This document shows, one piece after another, positions 1 to 11,251 of a DNA stretch of 64,000 nucleotides. A program made the translations under genes and the position numbers. This DNA comes from Prochlorococcus sp. AG-412-P08 (GTDB lineage: Bacteria; Cyanobacteriota; Cyanobacteriia; PCC-6307; Cyanobiaceae). The first letter of the stretch is position 1. Each line of letters begins with the position of its first letter. The stretch is taken from assembly GCA_003214695.1 (NCBI GenBank), contig QCLI01000005.1, positions 1 to 64,000 on the forward strand. Direction: 5' to 3'. The notes under the pieces were generated by a model. It saw only the letters and a list, made by a program, of their open reading frames with translations, was not told the origin of the DNA and did not search any database.

Positions 1-190
1 GGATAGGGTCCAGCAAACAATTCAAGCAAATATATAAACTTCAAAAGTCAGTCCTACAATTCTTTTACCCTAAGAAGAAACTGAATCTTAGAATTAGAAC
101 AGGCAAGCTATTAGACTAAGAAAACCCTCATATTCTGCTGGCAGCAGATATCTTCTAATTCAGCAATTGGAGGATTAGTAACATTGTCAC

Positions 191-1807
191 ATGAGTCTAG
201 AGCAATCCAATCAGGGAAAGATTGTCCCATCTGTCTTGGACGATGCAAAAGTCTTAATAATTAGGCTGCCATGTAATCCAATATTTCCTATTGGTCCAAT
301 CTATTTAGCTGATCATCTGCACAAATGCTTCCCACAATTACCTATAAAGATCCTTGATCTTGCAGCACTGCCTGTGATTGATGTGGAAAGAGTTTTGATA
401 TCTCATATCAAAATTTTCCAGCCTTCATTATTGGTTTTTTCCTGGAGGGATATCCAAATATATGCTCCAGTTGATGGCCGCGGAGGCAACCCACTACAAC
501 ATTCTTTTGAAGCTTTTTATGCAAAAAATCCATTAAGGAAACTCCGAGGAGCATTTGGTGGCATTCGATTAATGAAAAGTCATTACGGTGAACTATGGAG
601 AAATCAACGTTTAATTAAAAAAGGGCTGAAAGAAGCAAAAATTTATAAAAAAGATGCTCAGGTCTTAATTGGAGGAGGAGCAGTCAGTGTTTTTTACGAA
701 CAACTTGGGAGGTCTCTGCCAAAAGGAACAATAATTTCAATCGGCGAAGGGGAACCGTTATTAGAAAAATTACTGTTAGGTCAGTCTATAGATCAAGAAA
801 GGTGTTTTGTAGTTGGTCAAGACCCTAGAAGCGGACTAATACATGAGCAACCTACAAGCTCCATTAAAACGGCATGCGATTACCAATATATTGCTTCAAT
901 CTGGCCACAATTCCATTGGTATCTTGAAGGAGGGGATTTCTATATCGGAGTTCAAACAAAGCGTGGGTGCCCGCATAATTGTTGTTATTGCGTTTACACA
1001 GTTGTTGAAGGTAAGAAAGTTAGGGTCAATCCTGTAGAGGAAGTCATTAAAGAAATTAGGCAGTTATACCAACTAGGTGTCCGCAATATCTGGTTCACCG
1101 ATGCTCAATTCATTCCAGCACGACGCTATATAGAAGATGCTAAAGAACTTCTCAGAGCAATTCATAGAGAGGGAATGGTTAACATGCACTGGGCTGCATA
1201 TATTCGAGCAGATAATCTCGATGCAGAATTAGCATCCTTAATGGTCCAAACAGGAATGAGCTATTTTGAGATAGGTATCACCTCAGGTTCCCAAGAATTA
1301 GTAAGGAAAATGAGGATGGGATATAACTTAAGAACAGTTTTGGAAAATTGTCAGTTGCTTGCAGATGCAGGCTTTCGAGACAATGTCTCTGTAAATTACT
1401 CATTCAATGTTATCGATGAAAGACCAGATACTATTCGTCAAACTATTGCTTATCATCGGAAATTAGAAAAGATTTTTGGCGCAGAAAAAGTTGAACCATC
1501 TATTTTCTTCATAGGGCTTCAACCACATACCCATTTAGAGCAATACGGATTTGATCAAGGTCTAATAAAACCGGGATATAACCCAATGAGTATGATGCCA
1601 TGGACAGCTCGAAAACTTCTTTGGAACCCTGAGCCAATGGGGCAAACATTTGGGAGAATTTGCTTAGAAGCATTTGACTCTTGTCCCCATGACTTTGGAC
1701 GTACTGTAATGGATTTACTAGAAAGAGACTATGGAGCAGCATCTTTAAATGAAGCTTTACGTTCTCCATTAAAAGGACGACCTGCTATGGCAAAAGCTTT
1801 CCAATAA
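191..1807 (+). CDS. B12-binding-domain type radical SAM protein (resembles the cyanobacterial family annotated as PSII high-light acclimation radical SAM / PhpK-like)
   Basis: 538 aa ORF; N-terminal Rossmann-like region with IGEGEP motif; radical SAM cluster motif CPHNCCYC (CxxxCxxC). Confidence 0.8.
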   Translation: MSLEQSNQGKIVPSVLDDAKVLIIRLPCNPIFPIGPIYLADHLHKCFPQLPIKILDLAALPVIDVERVLISHIKIFQPSLLVFSWRDIQIYAPVDGRGGNPLQHSFEAFYAKNPLRKLRGAFGGIRLMKSHYGELWRNQRLIKKGLKEAKIYKKDAQVLIGGGAVSVFYEQLGRSLPKGTIISIGEGEPLLEKLLLGQSIDQERCFVVGQDPRSGLIHEQPTSSIKTACDYQYIASIWPQFHWYLEGGDFYIGVQTKRGCPHNCCYCVYTVVEGKKVRVNPVEEVIKEIRQLYQLGVRNIWFTDAQFIPARRYIEDAKELLRAIHREGMVNMHWAAYIRADNLDAELASLMVQTGMSYFEIGITSGSQELVRKMRMGYNLRTVLENCQLLADAGFRDNVSVNYSFNVIDERPDTIRQTIAYHRKLEKIFGAEKVEPSIFFIGLQPHTHLEQYGFDQGLIKPGYNPMSMMPWTARKLLWNPEPMGQTFGRICLEAFDSCPHDFGRTVMDLLERDYGAASLNEALRSPLKGRPAMAKAFQ

Positions 1808-2631
1808 TTAACAAGAATCACACTTAAGCCAAGGATTCCTATAAGGCTACCAATAGGGTTGGGAGACAAGTTTCCTGGACCTATAAGGACCGTAGGTATC
1901 TCTGAAGATATATTTAGAAAAACGAAATTAGCAAGAAACCAGCTCCCGACTAAGCCTCCATGTATACCTATACAACCAATTAATGAACCATGATCGATAA
2001 TTCTTCTTAACGCAAGCACGAGTCCTAAAAGAAATAAACCAAAAAAAAGTAGACATAATTCCAAGAAATCCAAATTAGCCTTTTCAAGAGCCCCTACATG
2101 CGCAAAGCTAAAAATTATGGCCTGAAAGAAAGTACTCTTACGAAATCCAAAGAAGCAATTCAATTCATTCCATAACCATCCACGAAAAATCAATTCTTCT
2201 GCAACTCCAACACCAATACCTAGACAAATTCCATTCATTATAGTTGCCAAGCTAAATTCCCCTCTCCACTCAACCCATTGACCCAGGAACAGTGGGATCA
2301 ATACAAAGCAAACTAAACACGTGGCCAAAAAACAAGTTTTAAAGAAAATTTGTGCTGCAGAGTTACTTGAAAATCTATTCAAGCCTAAAGAAATGAAAGG
2401 GTTCCCTTGTCTCCATCTATACTTTGCCCAACTAGGTAGAGCTACTAGAAATAAAATAAAAGTAAGAACAGTGCCTAATAATGAAAGGCTGTGCAAAGCA
2501 ATTTCATAAGGAAGTAAAATTAAAGGTTGAACAATTAACCAACCCAATAAATACAAGATTGGAATAAAAGAAACTGTGGGAACCCAAGTACATCGCTGGA
2601 GAAGCCATTTCTTCCATAAAACTACAATCAA
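1729..2631 (-). CDS. CPBP family intramembrane (Rce1-like) metalloprotease
   Basis: 300 aa hydrophobic ORF with EELIFRGWLWNEL and later FAHVG / HGGLVGSWF motifs typical of CPBP/Abi family. Confidence 0.85.
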   Translation of the reverse strand: MIVVLWKKWLLQRCTWVPTVSFIPILYLLGWLIVQPLILLPYEIALHSLSLLGTVLTFILFLVALPSWAKYRWRQGNPFISLGLNRFSSNSAAQIFFKTCFLATCLVCFVLIPLFLGQWVEWRGEFSLATIMNGICLGIGVGVAEELIFRGWLWNELNCFFGFRKSTFFQAIIFSFAHVGALEKANLDFLELCLLFFGLFLLGLVLALRRIIDHGSLIGCIGIHGGLVGSWFLANFVFLNISSEIPTVLIGPGNLSPNPIGSLIGILGLSVILVNYWKAFAIAGRPFNGERKASFKDAAP

Positions 2632-2636
2632 TGTCT

Positions 2637-2948
2637 TCAGCTTTCTTTTTCAATAGTACTTGTAAGGCCTTTACTTCTAAGAGATTCAGAATAAAATTCA
2701 GCAGGTTCAATATCGCAAGTAATAACTAGTCCTATCCCAGTATTATGTGTTTCCAGCATGATTGATATAGCATCTTGTTCACTTAATTGAGGAACTACCT
2801 GACGTAAGGTTTTGACGACATAATCCATTGAATTCACAGGGTCATTATGTAGCAAGACTTTATACCGAGGAGATATCTTCCTCTCACGTTGAGTTTGCTT
2901 GTCAAGAACTGCAGCGCCATCAGTCATTCGACTTGAATTCTCCACCAT
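2637..2948 (-). CDS. clpS: ATP-dependent Clp protease adaptor ClpS
   Basis: YKVLLHNDPVNSMDYVVKTLRQVV core of ClpS. Confidence 0.93.
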   Translation of the reverse strand: MVENSSRMTDGAAVLDKQTQRERKISPRYKVLLHNDPVNSMDYVVKTLRQVVPQLSEQDAISIMLETHNTGIGLVITCDIEPAEFYSESLRSKGLTSTIEKES

Positions 2949-3002
2949 ATTTAAAATGGCTAATTAACCAAACCGTAGTTATCTAAGAACTTTATAGCAA
3001 AA

Positions 3003-4229
3003 TCAAAAATTAATGATCCTTTGCATAGCTTCTTCTACATTTTCCCTACTATTGAAAGCAGAAAGACGGAAATAACCCTCCCCTGCCGTTCCAAAACCAC
3101 TCCCAGGCGTACCAACTACATTTGCCTTTTGCAGTAAGAAATCAAAGAATTGCCAAGAGCTTTGTCCCTTTGGAGCTTCTATCCAAACATATGGAGCATG
3201 TTCTCCCCCAAACACTGTGTAACCTGCTGATGATAATTCTTTCCTAATAATGCTTGCATTCTCCATATAAAAACTTACAAGTTTTTTTGTCTGCATTTGA
3301 CCTGACAAGGAATAAACAGCTTCTGCCCCTCGTTGAACGATATAACTGACTCCATTAAATTTAGTACTTTGGCGACGATTCCACAGAGTCCATAAATCAA
3401 TTTCAGTCCCGTTTAACGTCGAGCCTTGCAGTGATTTAGGAATAACTGTGTATGCGCAACGAGTTCCTGTAAAGCCAGCTTTTTTAGAGAAAGAACGGAA
3501 TTCAATTGCACAATTTCTTGAACCATCTATTTCAAAGATGGAATGAGGTAATAATGGATCTTGGATAAAAGCTTCATAAGCTGCATCAAATAAAATCAAT
3601 GCATTATTTTGGTTCGCATAATTAACCCACTTTGCTAGATGCTCCTTACTTGCGACAGCTCCTGTTGGATTATTAGGAAAGCACAAGTAAATTAGATCAA
3701 CTGGGTCCAAAGGGAGCTCTGCTTCAAAACCATTCTCTGAATTTAAAGGTATATAAGATAATCCTTCATATTGTCCTGCTTGATCTGCCTCCCCAGTTCT
3801 ACCAGACATCACATTACTATCTACATAAACTGGATATACCGGATCAGTTACCGCAATTTGATTATCTTCCCCCAGGATGTCAAGAATATTACTGCTATCA
3901 CACTTTGAACCATCGGAAACAAAAATCTCATCTGCGGAAATTTGGCAGCCTCTAGCCTGAAAGTCATTTTTAGCAATTGCCTCTCTAAGCCATGGGTAAC
4001 CTTGTTCAGGACCATACCCATGGAATCCTGAACTGTTTCCCATCTCATCAACAGCATCTTTCATTGCTTGGCAGCAAGCTTGGGGTAAAGGCTCCGTAAC
4101 ATCCCCAATACCCAAACGAATCAAACTTGCTTGAGGGTTGGCCTCAGAAAAAGCATTTACCCTTCTCGAAATCTCCGGGAACAGGTAACCGGCTTTAAGC
4201 TTGAGATAATTTGTGTTGATCTGAACCAC
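3003..4229 (-). CDS. dapL: LL-diaminopimelate aminotransferase
   Basis: 408 aa class I/II aminotransferase; [40 protein letters not shown] motifs. Confidence 0.95.
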   Translation of the reverse strand: MVQINTNYLKLKAGYLFPEISRRVNAFSEANPQASLIRLGIGDVTEPLPQACCQAMKDAVDEMGNSSGFHGYGPEQGYPWLREAIAKNDFQARGCQISADEIFVSDGSKCDSSNILDILGEDNQIAVTDPVYPVYVDSNVMSGRTGEADQAGQYEGLSYIPLNSENGFEAELPLDPVDLIYLCFPNNPTGAVASKEHLAKWVNYANQNNALILFDAAYEAFIQDPLLPHSIFEIDGSRNCAIEFRSFSKKAGFTGTRCAYTVIPKSLQGSTLNGTEIDLWTLWNRRQSTKFNGVSYIVQRGAEAVYSLSGQMQTKKLVSFYMENASIIRKELSSAGYTVFGGEHAPYVWIEAPKGQSSWQFFDFLLQKANVVGTPGSGFGTAGEGYFRLSAFNSRENVEEAMQRIINF

Positions 4230-4326
4230 GAAAAGAATCTATTTAATCCATGTATATACTGCCTGGAAAAGGTACCTATGTGGGCAAAAACTGCATACGA
4301 TATAAAAAGAAAAATGTTTATCTGCT

Positions 4327-7014
4327 GTGTCGGTTGAAATAAACTCTAGTGCAGAACAAAGCAATTTCTGCAAGCCGGTCAACTTTCACCAATTGGTGGA
4401 TATTGATATTCACAAGCCTGCCCAATATATGGGACATGAGCTTGGAAGGAAGCCCTTTGATTGGAACTCAAAAAAAGTACGTTGGGTTCTGAGTTATCCT
4501 GAACTATATGAAGTGGGGGCAAGTAATCTTGGCCACATCATTTTATATTCAATTCTCAATACTATCCCCGATCAACTATGCGATAGAGCCTATCTTCCAG
4601 AAGCCGATTTAGCAAAACGTCTTAGAGAACAATCCATAGGGTTGTTTGGAGTTGAGTCTAGACGTGAATTAAAGAATTTCGATCTCATAGGCTTTAGTCT
4701 TAGCTATGAATTAGGGGCAACAAATATTCTAGAAATGCTAGATCTAGCACAAATAGATATTTACGCAAAAAATCGAGCCAATTTATCTCTTGATGATCCA
4801 CAATCTGTACCTTTAATCTTTGCAGGCGGACCAACTGCAACTAGCAATCCTGAACCATATGTAGATTTCTTTGATTTCATTGCACTAGGTGATGGGGAAG
4901 AGTTACTGCCAGAAATAGGTCTCATCATTTCTAAAACAAAAAAATTAAAACTCACAAGATCTCAGACACTAATGAGTCTTGCTGAGATCCCTGGAGTATA
5001 TGTTCCTTCTTTCTACAAAACATCAAAAGATTTCTTATCCGTCAAAGCCGCCACCTCACTTGCTCCTACAAGAGTTATTAGACGTGTGGCCACTCCAATG
5101 CCTTATTATTCAATGGGGTTAGTACCCAATGTTGAGACCATCCATGATCGACTAACAATTGAGATTAGAAGAGGTTGTACTAGAGGGTGCCGTTTTTGTC
5201 AACCAGGCATGCTTACTCGACCAGCTAGAGATGTCGCTCCAGATGAAGTTGTAGATGCAGTTGAAACTGGCATGAAAAAAACAGGTTATAGTGATTTCTC
5301 TCTACTCTCGTTAAGTTGTAGTGACTACCTATCACTACCAGAGGTTGGGGTAAGGCTTCGCAATAAATTAAATGAAAAGAACATAACCTTACAACTACCT
5401 AGTCAAAGGATCGATAGATTTGACGATGATATAGCCCACATCCTTGGTGGAAGTCGTAAAGCAGGGTTAACCTTTGCACCAGAGGCAGGGAGTCAACGTC
5501 TCCGAGACATAATCAATAAAGGTCTTACAAATGCTGACCTACTTCGTGGAATACGCAAAGCAATGGAAAATAAATTCACCAAAGTGAAGCTATACTTTAT
5601 GATTGGTCTTCCTGGAGAAGAGTTTGAAGATATCCGAGCTATAGCAAAGACCTGCAAATGGCTGCAAGATGAGTGCAGAGATCTAGGTAGATTAAAATTA
5701 AATCTCACAATAAGTAATTTCACTCCCAAGCCTCATACGCCATTCCAATGGCACAGTGTCTCAACAAAAGAGTTATCACGAAGGCAACAACTTCTCAAAG
5801 AGGAATTCTTTACTCTAAAAATTAGGAATATAAAAATTAATTTTACTGATGTCAGAATTTCTGCCATAGAGGACTTCTTGGGCCGAGGTGATCGTCGCTT
5901 AGCTCCGGTAATTGAAGCAGCATGGCGAAGTGGAGCTGGAATGGATGCCTGGTTTGAATCTCAAGATCGGGCATATAACGCATGGGGGAAGGCCATTGCA
6001 AGTGCTGGTCTAAATTGCCAACTTAGGGAATTAGAAATAGGAGATTGGGATTTCGCTCAAACTTTAGGGAAGAATAATTTAATAAACTTCTGCCACAAGC
6101 CACTCCCTTGGGATCATATTGATACAGGCATCGATAAAACATGGCTCATGAAGGATTTAGAGAAAGCCCTGAATGCAACCATAGTGCCTGATTGTTCATT
6201 TGATCAATGCAGTGGGTGTGGTGTCTGCGGACCAGAGTTAGGTCACAATCAAATTATTCCATCCACATCAATACCTGCTAGAGAAGCACAAAAACTTCCT
6301 CACTCAGAAAAAAAATGTCGGATACGCTTGCAATTCAGCAAAACTATGCCTATGCATTTTATTAGTCACTTAGATTTAATTCGTCTACTAGAGAGAGCCT
6401 TAAGAAGAAGCGAGTTACCCGTCAGTTATTCAGGAGGGTTCCACCCCCTCCCACGTTTACAAATTGCTCTTGCTCTACCTTTGGGTGTAGAAGGTCTTGG
6501 CGAATGGATGGACATTGATTTCTTTGAAGAGGTAAACCCAGTCACCATGAAAGAAACGCTTCAACAGTACTTACCTATAGGAATACATCTCTTACAAAGC
6601 ATTAGCATCCCTATTCAAAAAGCCACGCTTTTCCAAGAACTTGTTCAAGCAAATTGGCATTTTCAACTAAAAGGGGAAAAAGGTGTGAAGCTTGATTTTG
6701 AAAAATGGGAGTATGCAATAAAGAAAATCGTTAATTCAAAGGAGTTGATCTGGGTAGATACCGATAAAAAAGGACGTTCGCGAAAAAGGGACCTAAAACC
6801 CGAGTTAAAGAACCTCCATGTAATTAAGAACAAAATCAAAAATAACCACTTAACTCACGAAGAAACAATATCTATCGAACTTCAGTCATTAATTTCTCCC
6901 ATAGGTCAGAGTATTAAACCAATGCATATTCAGCATTTACTGACTAAGTCGTTAGGCCATTCCATAACGATTAAAGACATAAAAAGAAGTAAGCTTATTT
7001 TGAAAAAGTGCTAA
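4327..7014 (+). CDS. TIGR03960-type B12-binding radical SAM protein fused to a C-terminal DUF2344 (TIGR03936) domain
   Basis: 895 aa; CTRGCRFCQPG cluster motif; C-terminal KCRIRLQFSKTMPMHFISHLDLIRLLERALRRSELPVSYSGGFHPLPRL typical of DUF2344. Confidence 0.9.
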   Translation: MSVEINSSAEQSNFCKPVNFHQLVDIDIHKPAQYMGHELGRKPFDWNSKKVRWVLSYPELYEVGASNLGHIILYSILNTIPDQLCDRAYLPEADLAKRLREQSIGLFGVESRRELKNFDLIGFSLSYELGATNILEMLDLAQIDIYAKNRANLSLDDPQSVPLIFAGGPTATSNPEPYVDFFDFIALGDGEELLPEIGLIISKTKKLKLTRSQTLMSLAEIPGVYVPSFYKTSKDFLSVKAATSLAPTRVIRRVATPMPYYSMGLVPNVETIHDRLTIEIRRGCTRGCRFCQPGMLTRPARDVAPDEVVDAVETGMKKTGYSDFSLLSLSCSDYLSLPEVGVRLRNKLNEKNITLQLPSQRIDRFDDDIAHILGGSRKAGLTFAPEAGSQRLRDIINKGLTNADLLRGIRKAMENKFTKVKLYFMIGLPGEEFEDIRAIAKTCKWLQDECRDLGRLKLNLTISNFTPKPHTPFQWHSVSTKELSRRQQLLKEEFFTLKIRNIKINFTDVRISAIEDFLGRGDRRLAPVIEAAWRSGAGMDAWFESQDRAYNAWGKAIASAGLNCQLRELEIGDWDFAQTLGKNNLINFCHKPLPWDHIDTGIDKTWLMKDLEKALNATIVPDCSFDQCSGCGVCGPELGHNQIIPSTSIPAREAQKLPHSEKKCRIRLQFSKTMPMHFISHLDLIRLLERALRRSELPVSYSGGFHPLPRLQIALALPLGVEGLGEWMDIDFFEEVNPVTMKETLQQYLPIGIHLLQSISIPIQKATLFQELVQANWHFQLKGEKGVKLDFEKWEYAIKKIVNSKELIWVDTDKKGRSRKRDLKPELKNLHVIKNKIKNNHLTHEETISIELQSLISPIGQSIKPMHIQHLLTKSLGHSITIKDIKRSKLILKKC

Positions 7015-7265
7015 AATTAAATTGGGTTAGAAGATGGCTCAGCAGAGCACATTTAACCTAAGTTATTTTGGAAGAGACTCACTCTCGATACTCGCAAATT
7101 CCTGGGACTAATTGTCCAGGGTCATCAGCAATCAAACTTCAAGAAGCTCTAATTTAATGCTTTGCATTATTCCTTCCAAAACTTAGCATTTACCTTTTAT
7201 CTAACTCATAGCAGTAACACTGCCAATTGATTTAAAACCGAGCTAAAGAGCTCACACTTTCTTAT

Positions 7266-9242
7266 ATGCCCAAAAAAATTATCATCGCAGAGCAAGAGCG
7301 AATAGCAGCCTTGCTTTCCGATGGCCGAGTAGACAAATTAATCGTTGCTCAGGGTCGTTACCAAATAGGAGATATTTATCTTGGAACAATCGAGAACGTT
7401 CTTCCTGGGATAGATGCTGCCTTTGTAAACATTGGTGCAAGTGAAAAAAATGGCTTTATTCATGTAACAGATTTAGGTCCTTTAAAAATCAAACAAACTG
7501 CTGCAAGTATTACTGAATTACTAAGGCCAAGCCAAAAAGTCCTAGTCCAAGTAATGAAAGAGCCTACAGGTAATAAAGGTCCACGTTTAACAGGAAAAGT
7601 TTCTTTGCCTGGCCGATATCTTGTACTTCAGCCAAATGGTCAAGGGGTAAACATTTCACGGAAAATCAATACTGAAACCGAACGAAATCGACTTAAGGCA
7701 CTTGGAGTGTTAATAAAACCACCGGGAACAGGGCTTTTAATTCGCTATGAAGCTGAAACTATATCTGAAGAATTAATTATTGAAGACCTGGAAAATCTTC
7801 TCAAAAAATGGGAGTTAATACAACAAGCGGCAGAACGAGCAAATCCCCCAACTCTTCTAAGTAGAGATGAAGACTTTATACATAGAGTTTTGCGTGACCA
7901 TGCAAACGCTGATCTGTCAGAAGTAATTGTTGAAACAAGCGAAGCAAGTGAAAAAGCCAATAAATTTCTTGAACAAAATAATACAAAAGTAACTGTCGAA
8001 GATCTCAAAGAAAGTCAAAGTTTAATAGGTCATTATAAAGTTGACCTAGCAATTTTAAATGCTCTTAAACCTAGAGTAGATCTACCATCTGGAGGTTATA
8101 TCATTATTGAGCCTACAGAGGCACTAACAGTAATTGATGTAAACTCAGGCTCTTTTACTCGCTCGGCCAATGCCCGTGAAACAGTACTTTGGACAAACTG
8201 CGAAGCCGGTATTGAGATAGCAAGACAACTAAAGCTCAGAAATATAGGAGGAGTAATAATCATAGATTTTATTGATATGGAATCACGTAGGGATCAATTA
8301 CAACTTTTAGAGTATTTCACAGCTGCTTTAAGTGACGATTCATCAAGGCCTCAAATCTCTCAGCTGACTGAACTAGGGTTGGTCGAAATGACTAGAAAAA
8401 GGCAGGGTCAAAACATTTATGAATTATTCAGTAAAGAGTGTATTAATTGCAATGGGTTGGGTCATAACGCAAACATCCCTAGTAAAGAGCAAGTCAAGCC
8501 ATCAGCATTAAATTCTGGACTTATTAAAAGTGAGCCTCAAGATTTAGTTAATACAACATTGAATAACAATAACAAGCTTAAATTAAATGAGCCTGTACTT
8601 GAAAATAATGAAATCAATTCCAAAGGCAATATAAGCAAGTTAAATGAAAAAGAAAGCTATTCAGAGAAAACACCTATCAGAAAAGAACCGGAGCATGTTA
8701 AAGTTGAAATGAATGATGATGAGGAATTAGTTTTCAGTAATTTAGGTTTAAGCCCTGCTTTAATTTTAGATAATCTGCCTAGCAATAATAATATTTTACT
8801 TGAGGTAATTAAGCCTACTAAAGATCATAGTAAAAAAACAGAGATTACTATTACTGACACAGAGAATGTAAATCAAAAGAGATCACAAGAATTAAATTCA
8901 GGAAGCAGTAGTTCAACTACATTTATAGAAGAAAAAGGTCATATTCATCTCAACCTGGAAGAGGAAGGCAACCCATCTATAGAAAAAATACAAGAAGATA
9001 GTCCCAAAAGAAATCCAGAAAATATCTCAAGAGATGAACCTAATCATATAAAAGAAGCAACACAGTCAGAACAAGAAGCTGAAGACCCTAGAAGGCGGCG
9101 GCGACGCTCCTCTAATGAGACAGACAACAAAAATATAACAACAGAGGCAGAGAAAGGGGCAATAGAAACTAAATCTTCCGAGCAGGAGGAGGAAGTTGAG
9201 GATCCTAGAAGGCGAAGGAGAAGATCCTCAGCAACAAGTTAA
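7266..9242 (+). CDS. rne: Ribonuclease E/G family endoribonuclease
   Basis: 658 aa; S1 domain [23 protein letters not shown], catalytic [10 protein letters not shown] ... IIIDFIDM, Zn-link CINCNGLG; disordered tail with Arg-rich motifs. Confidence 0.95.
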   Translation: MPKKIIIAEQERIAALLSDGRVDKLIVAQGRYQIGDIYLGTIENVLPGIDAAFVNIGASEKNGFIHVTDLGPLKIKQTAASITELLRPSQKVLVQVMKEPTGNKGPRLTGKVSLPGRYLVLQPNGQGVNISRKINTETERNRLKALGVLIKPPGTGLLIRYEAETISEELIIEDLENLLKKWELIQQAAERANPPTLLSRDEDFIHRVLRDHANADLSEVIVETSEASEKANKFLEQNNTKVTVEDLKESQSLIGHYKVDLAILNALKPRVDLPSGGYIIIEPTEALTVIDVNSGSFTRSANARETVLWTNCEAGIEIARQLKLRNIGGVIIIDFIDMESRRDQLQLLEYFTAALSDDSSRPQISQLTELGLVEMTRKRQGQNIYELFSKECINCNGLGHNANIPSKEQVKPSALNSGLIKSEPQDLVNTTLNNNNKLKLNEPVLENNEINSKGNISKLNEKESYSEKTPIRKEPEHVKVEMNDDEELVFSNLGLSPALILDNLPSNNNILLEVIKPTKDHSKKTEITITDTENVNQKRSQELNSGSSSSTTFIEEKGHIHLNLEEEGNPSIEKIQEDSPKRNPENISRDEPNHIKEATQSEQEAEDPRRRRRRSSNETDNKNITTEAEKGAIETKSSEQEEEVEDPRRRRRRSSATS

Positions 9243-9822
9243 ACCATTGTTAAGTAAAGAAATAGCAGGCATAGATGAAGTCGGCAAAGGGGCTCTATTT
9301 GGTCCAGTTTTCGCTGGAGCTGTGATTTTAAATAAACAAAGTGAAAGTCTTCTAATTAAAGCCGGACTAAAAGACAGCAAGAAATTATCTGCCAAAAAAA
9401 GAGCCGCGTTAGTACCTTTAATCAAAGAAATCGCAATCAGCTGGGCTCTTGGGCAAGCTTCCGCTCAAGAAATAGATCAGTTTGGCATCCGAAAAGCTAC
9501 AGAAAAAGCAATGCTCAGAGCTGTTCATCGCTTAAAGCCACAACCTTTGCTTCTTCTAATTGATGGCTGTCTCCCATTACGACTTTGGGAAGGGAAACAA
9601 AAGACATTAGTTAAAGGAGAAGATAAATCAGCAGCGATTGCAGCAGCAAGCGTATTAGCCAAGGTGAATAGAGATGCACTTATCAAAGAACTTGCCAATA
9701 AGCACCCATTGTATGGCCTAGAAACAAATTCGGGATATGGAACAATTCTCCATCGCAACGCATTAATCCAAAAAGGACCGACAGAACTTCATAGAAAAAG
9801 TTTTCTCTCAAAAATTAAATAA
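9196..9822 (+). CDS. rnhB: Ribonuclease HII; true start is probably a TTG at 9247
   Basis: [20 protein letters not shown] motif; [13 protein letters not shown]; homology appears to begin after residue 18. Confidence 0.92.
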   Translation: MRILEGEGEDPQQQVKPLLSKEIAGIDEVGKGALFGPVFAGAVILNKQSESLLIKAGLKDSKKLSAKKRAALVPLIKEIAISWALGQASAQEIDQFGIRKATEKAMLRAVHRLKPQPLLLLIDGCLPLRLWEGKQKTLVKGEDKSAAIAAASVLAKVNRDALIKELANKHPLYGLETNSGYGTILHRNALIQKGPTELHRKSFLSKIK

Positions 9823-9830
9823 TTTACACA

Positions 9831-10346
9831 TCAACTTTCTATACACCATGCAGAAAAATCTCGAAGCAGTTGTTGGCCAACTCGTGCCTTAATACCCAAC
9901 AAAATGCCATTTAGAATTGAATGGCCAGTTGATTCTAATAATTTAGGAGGTATCAGTTTTAGTAAAGGTGGTTGACTCACAGTTACCCCTAAAAAAGCCT
10001 CGCCAACTAAGCCTTGTTCAGTTGCAATCAAAGTCGCATCAAGCATTAGTTCAAAATCATCAACCAATCCAAGTCCATCAAGCTCACTATCAGTTGCATG
10101 CATTTGAAGTTTATTCCCTTCACTATTGGCCACAGCAATTGATACGACTGGTTTTACTTCTAATTGGAAGACCTTAAAACTTGTGACGGTGTATCGAAAA
10201 TTGCCTTGACTTAAAGCAACAAGCTTTTTTGGGTCAAGCATTGCACCTACAACTCTTTCCTGTTGTAAGAGATAATCAGGAAGTCGCTCTATTTTACTTT
10301 TGACAGGTAGATTAATTTCCTGTCGAGCATTAAAAGCCAGAGACAT
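9831..10346 (-). CDS. DUF1997 family protein
   Basis: ORF 9831..10412; start probably the internal Met (MSLAFNARQ) because the long form overlaps the divergent pheA start. Confidence 0.65.
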   Translation of the reverse strand: MSLAFNARQEINLPVKSKIERLPDYLLQQERVVGAMLDPKKLVALSQGNFRYTVTSFKVFQLEVKPVVSIAVANSEGNKLQMHATDSELDGLGLVDDFELMLDATLIATEQGLVGEAFLGVTVSQPPLLKLIPPKLLESTGHSILNGILLGIKARVGQQLLRDFSAWCIES

Positions 10347-10400
10347 AATTGGCAACTGACGCGACACAATCCTATCGACACTTGCACTCTTTTTTAAATA

Positions 10401-11249
10401 ATGCCAACTCAAGTGGCCTATCTCGGACCAAAAGGGACATACGCTGAACAGGCAGCTTGTACTTTAGCAACGCTAGAAAAGCTTTCTCAGCCAGTGTTTA
10501 TGCCATATTCTGGGTTAAGATCTGTAGTTGAACATCTTGCCAATAAAGATTGTGAAGCTGCTGTAGTACCTATAGAAAATTCTGTCGAAGGGGGTGTCAC
10601 CACAACATTAGATTCATTGTGGACTTATCCAGACTTATTTATTCAAAGAGCCCTAGTCCTACCAATTCGTCATGCGTTAATCAGTAGTGGTTCGATGTGC
10701 GAAATTTCAGAAGTCTTGTCGCATCCTCAGGCTCTTGCGCAATGCTCTGAATGGCTAAGAAGCAATCTCCCTAATGCCCTCCAGTTGCCTACAAATTCCA
10801 CTGCTGAGGCAGTAAGAATGGTCATAGGGAGCAAGTTCCGTGCTGCCATAGCCTCTAAGGAGTCAGAAGAAATAAGTGGTGTAAAGAGTATTTCATATCC
10901 TATTAACGATGTGCCTGGAAATTGCACGAGGTTTGTTCTGCTTAAGAGGCAAAAACCAATAGAAAGTGAAATGGCTGACCTTGCAAGCTTTGCATTCTCT
11001 CTACATTCCAATGCTCCTGGCGCATTACTAAATGCATTGGAATGCATCGCCAATCTAGGTCTAAACATGAGTCGAATCGAATCAAGGCCTTCAAAAAGAG
11101 AATTAGGTGAGTATATTTTCTTTATAGATATTGATTTAACTAATAAAGTTATAGATATTGAAAAAAAACTCAGTCCATTATTAAAACCCTATTGTGAGAA
11201 TATTAGTTATTTTGGTTCTTATAAAAATATCCAACCGAGTCTTTTATAA
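10401..11249 (+). CDS. pheA: Prephenate dehydratase
   Basis: VAYLGPKGTYAEQAA; PIENSVEGGVTTTLDSL; ACT domain ESRPSKRELGEYIFFIDID. Confidence 0.95.
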   Translation: MPTQVAYLGPKGTYAEQAACTLATLEKLSQPVFMPYSGLRSVVEHLANKDCEAAVVPIENSVEGGVTTTLDSLWTYPDLFIQRALVLPIRHALISSGSMCEISEVLSHPQALAQCSEWLRSNLPNALQLPTNSTAEAVRMVIGSKFRAAIASKESEEISGVKSISYPINDVPGNCTRFVLLKRQKPIESEMADLASFAFSLHSNAPGALLNALECIANLGLNMSRIESRPSKRELGEYIFFIDIDLTNKVIDIEKKLSPLLKPYCENISYFGSYKNIQPSLL

Positions 11250-11251
11250 AT

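Noticed and set aside
9196-9246. Dual-coding start of rnhB within the rne nonapeptide region
   Set aside because: RNase HII homology starts near [15 protein letters not shown]; a TTG at 9247 is a more likely start, so dual coding is probably not real.
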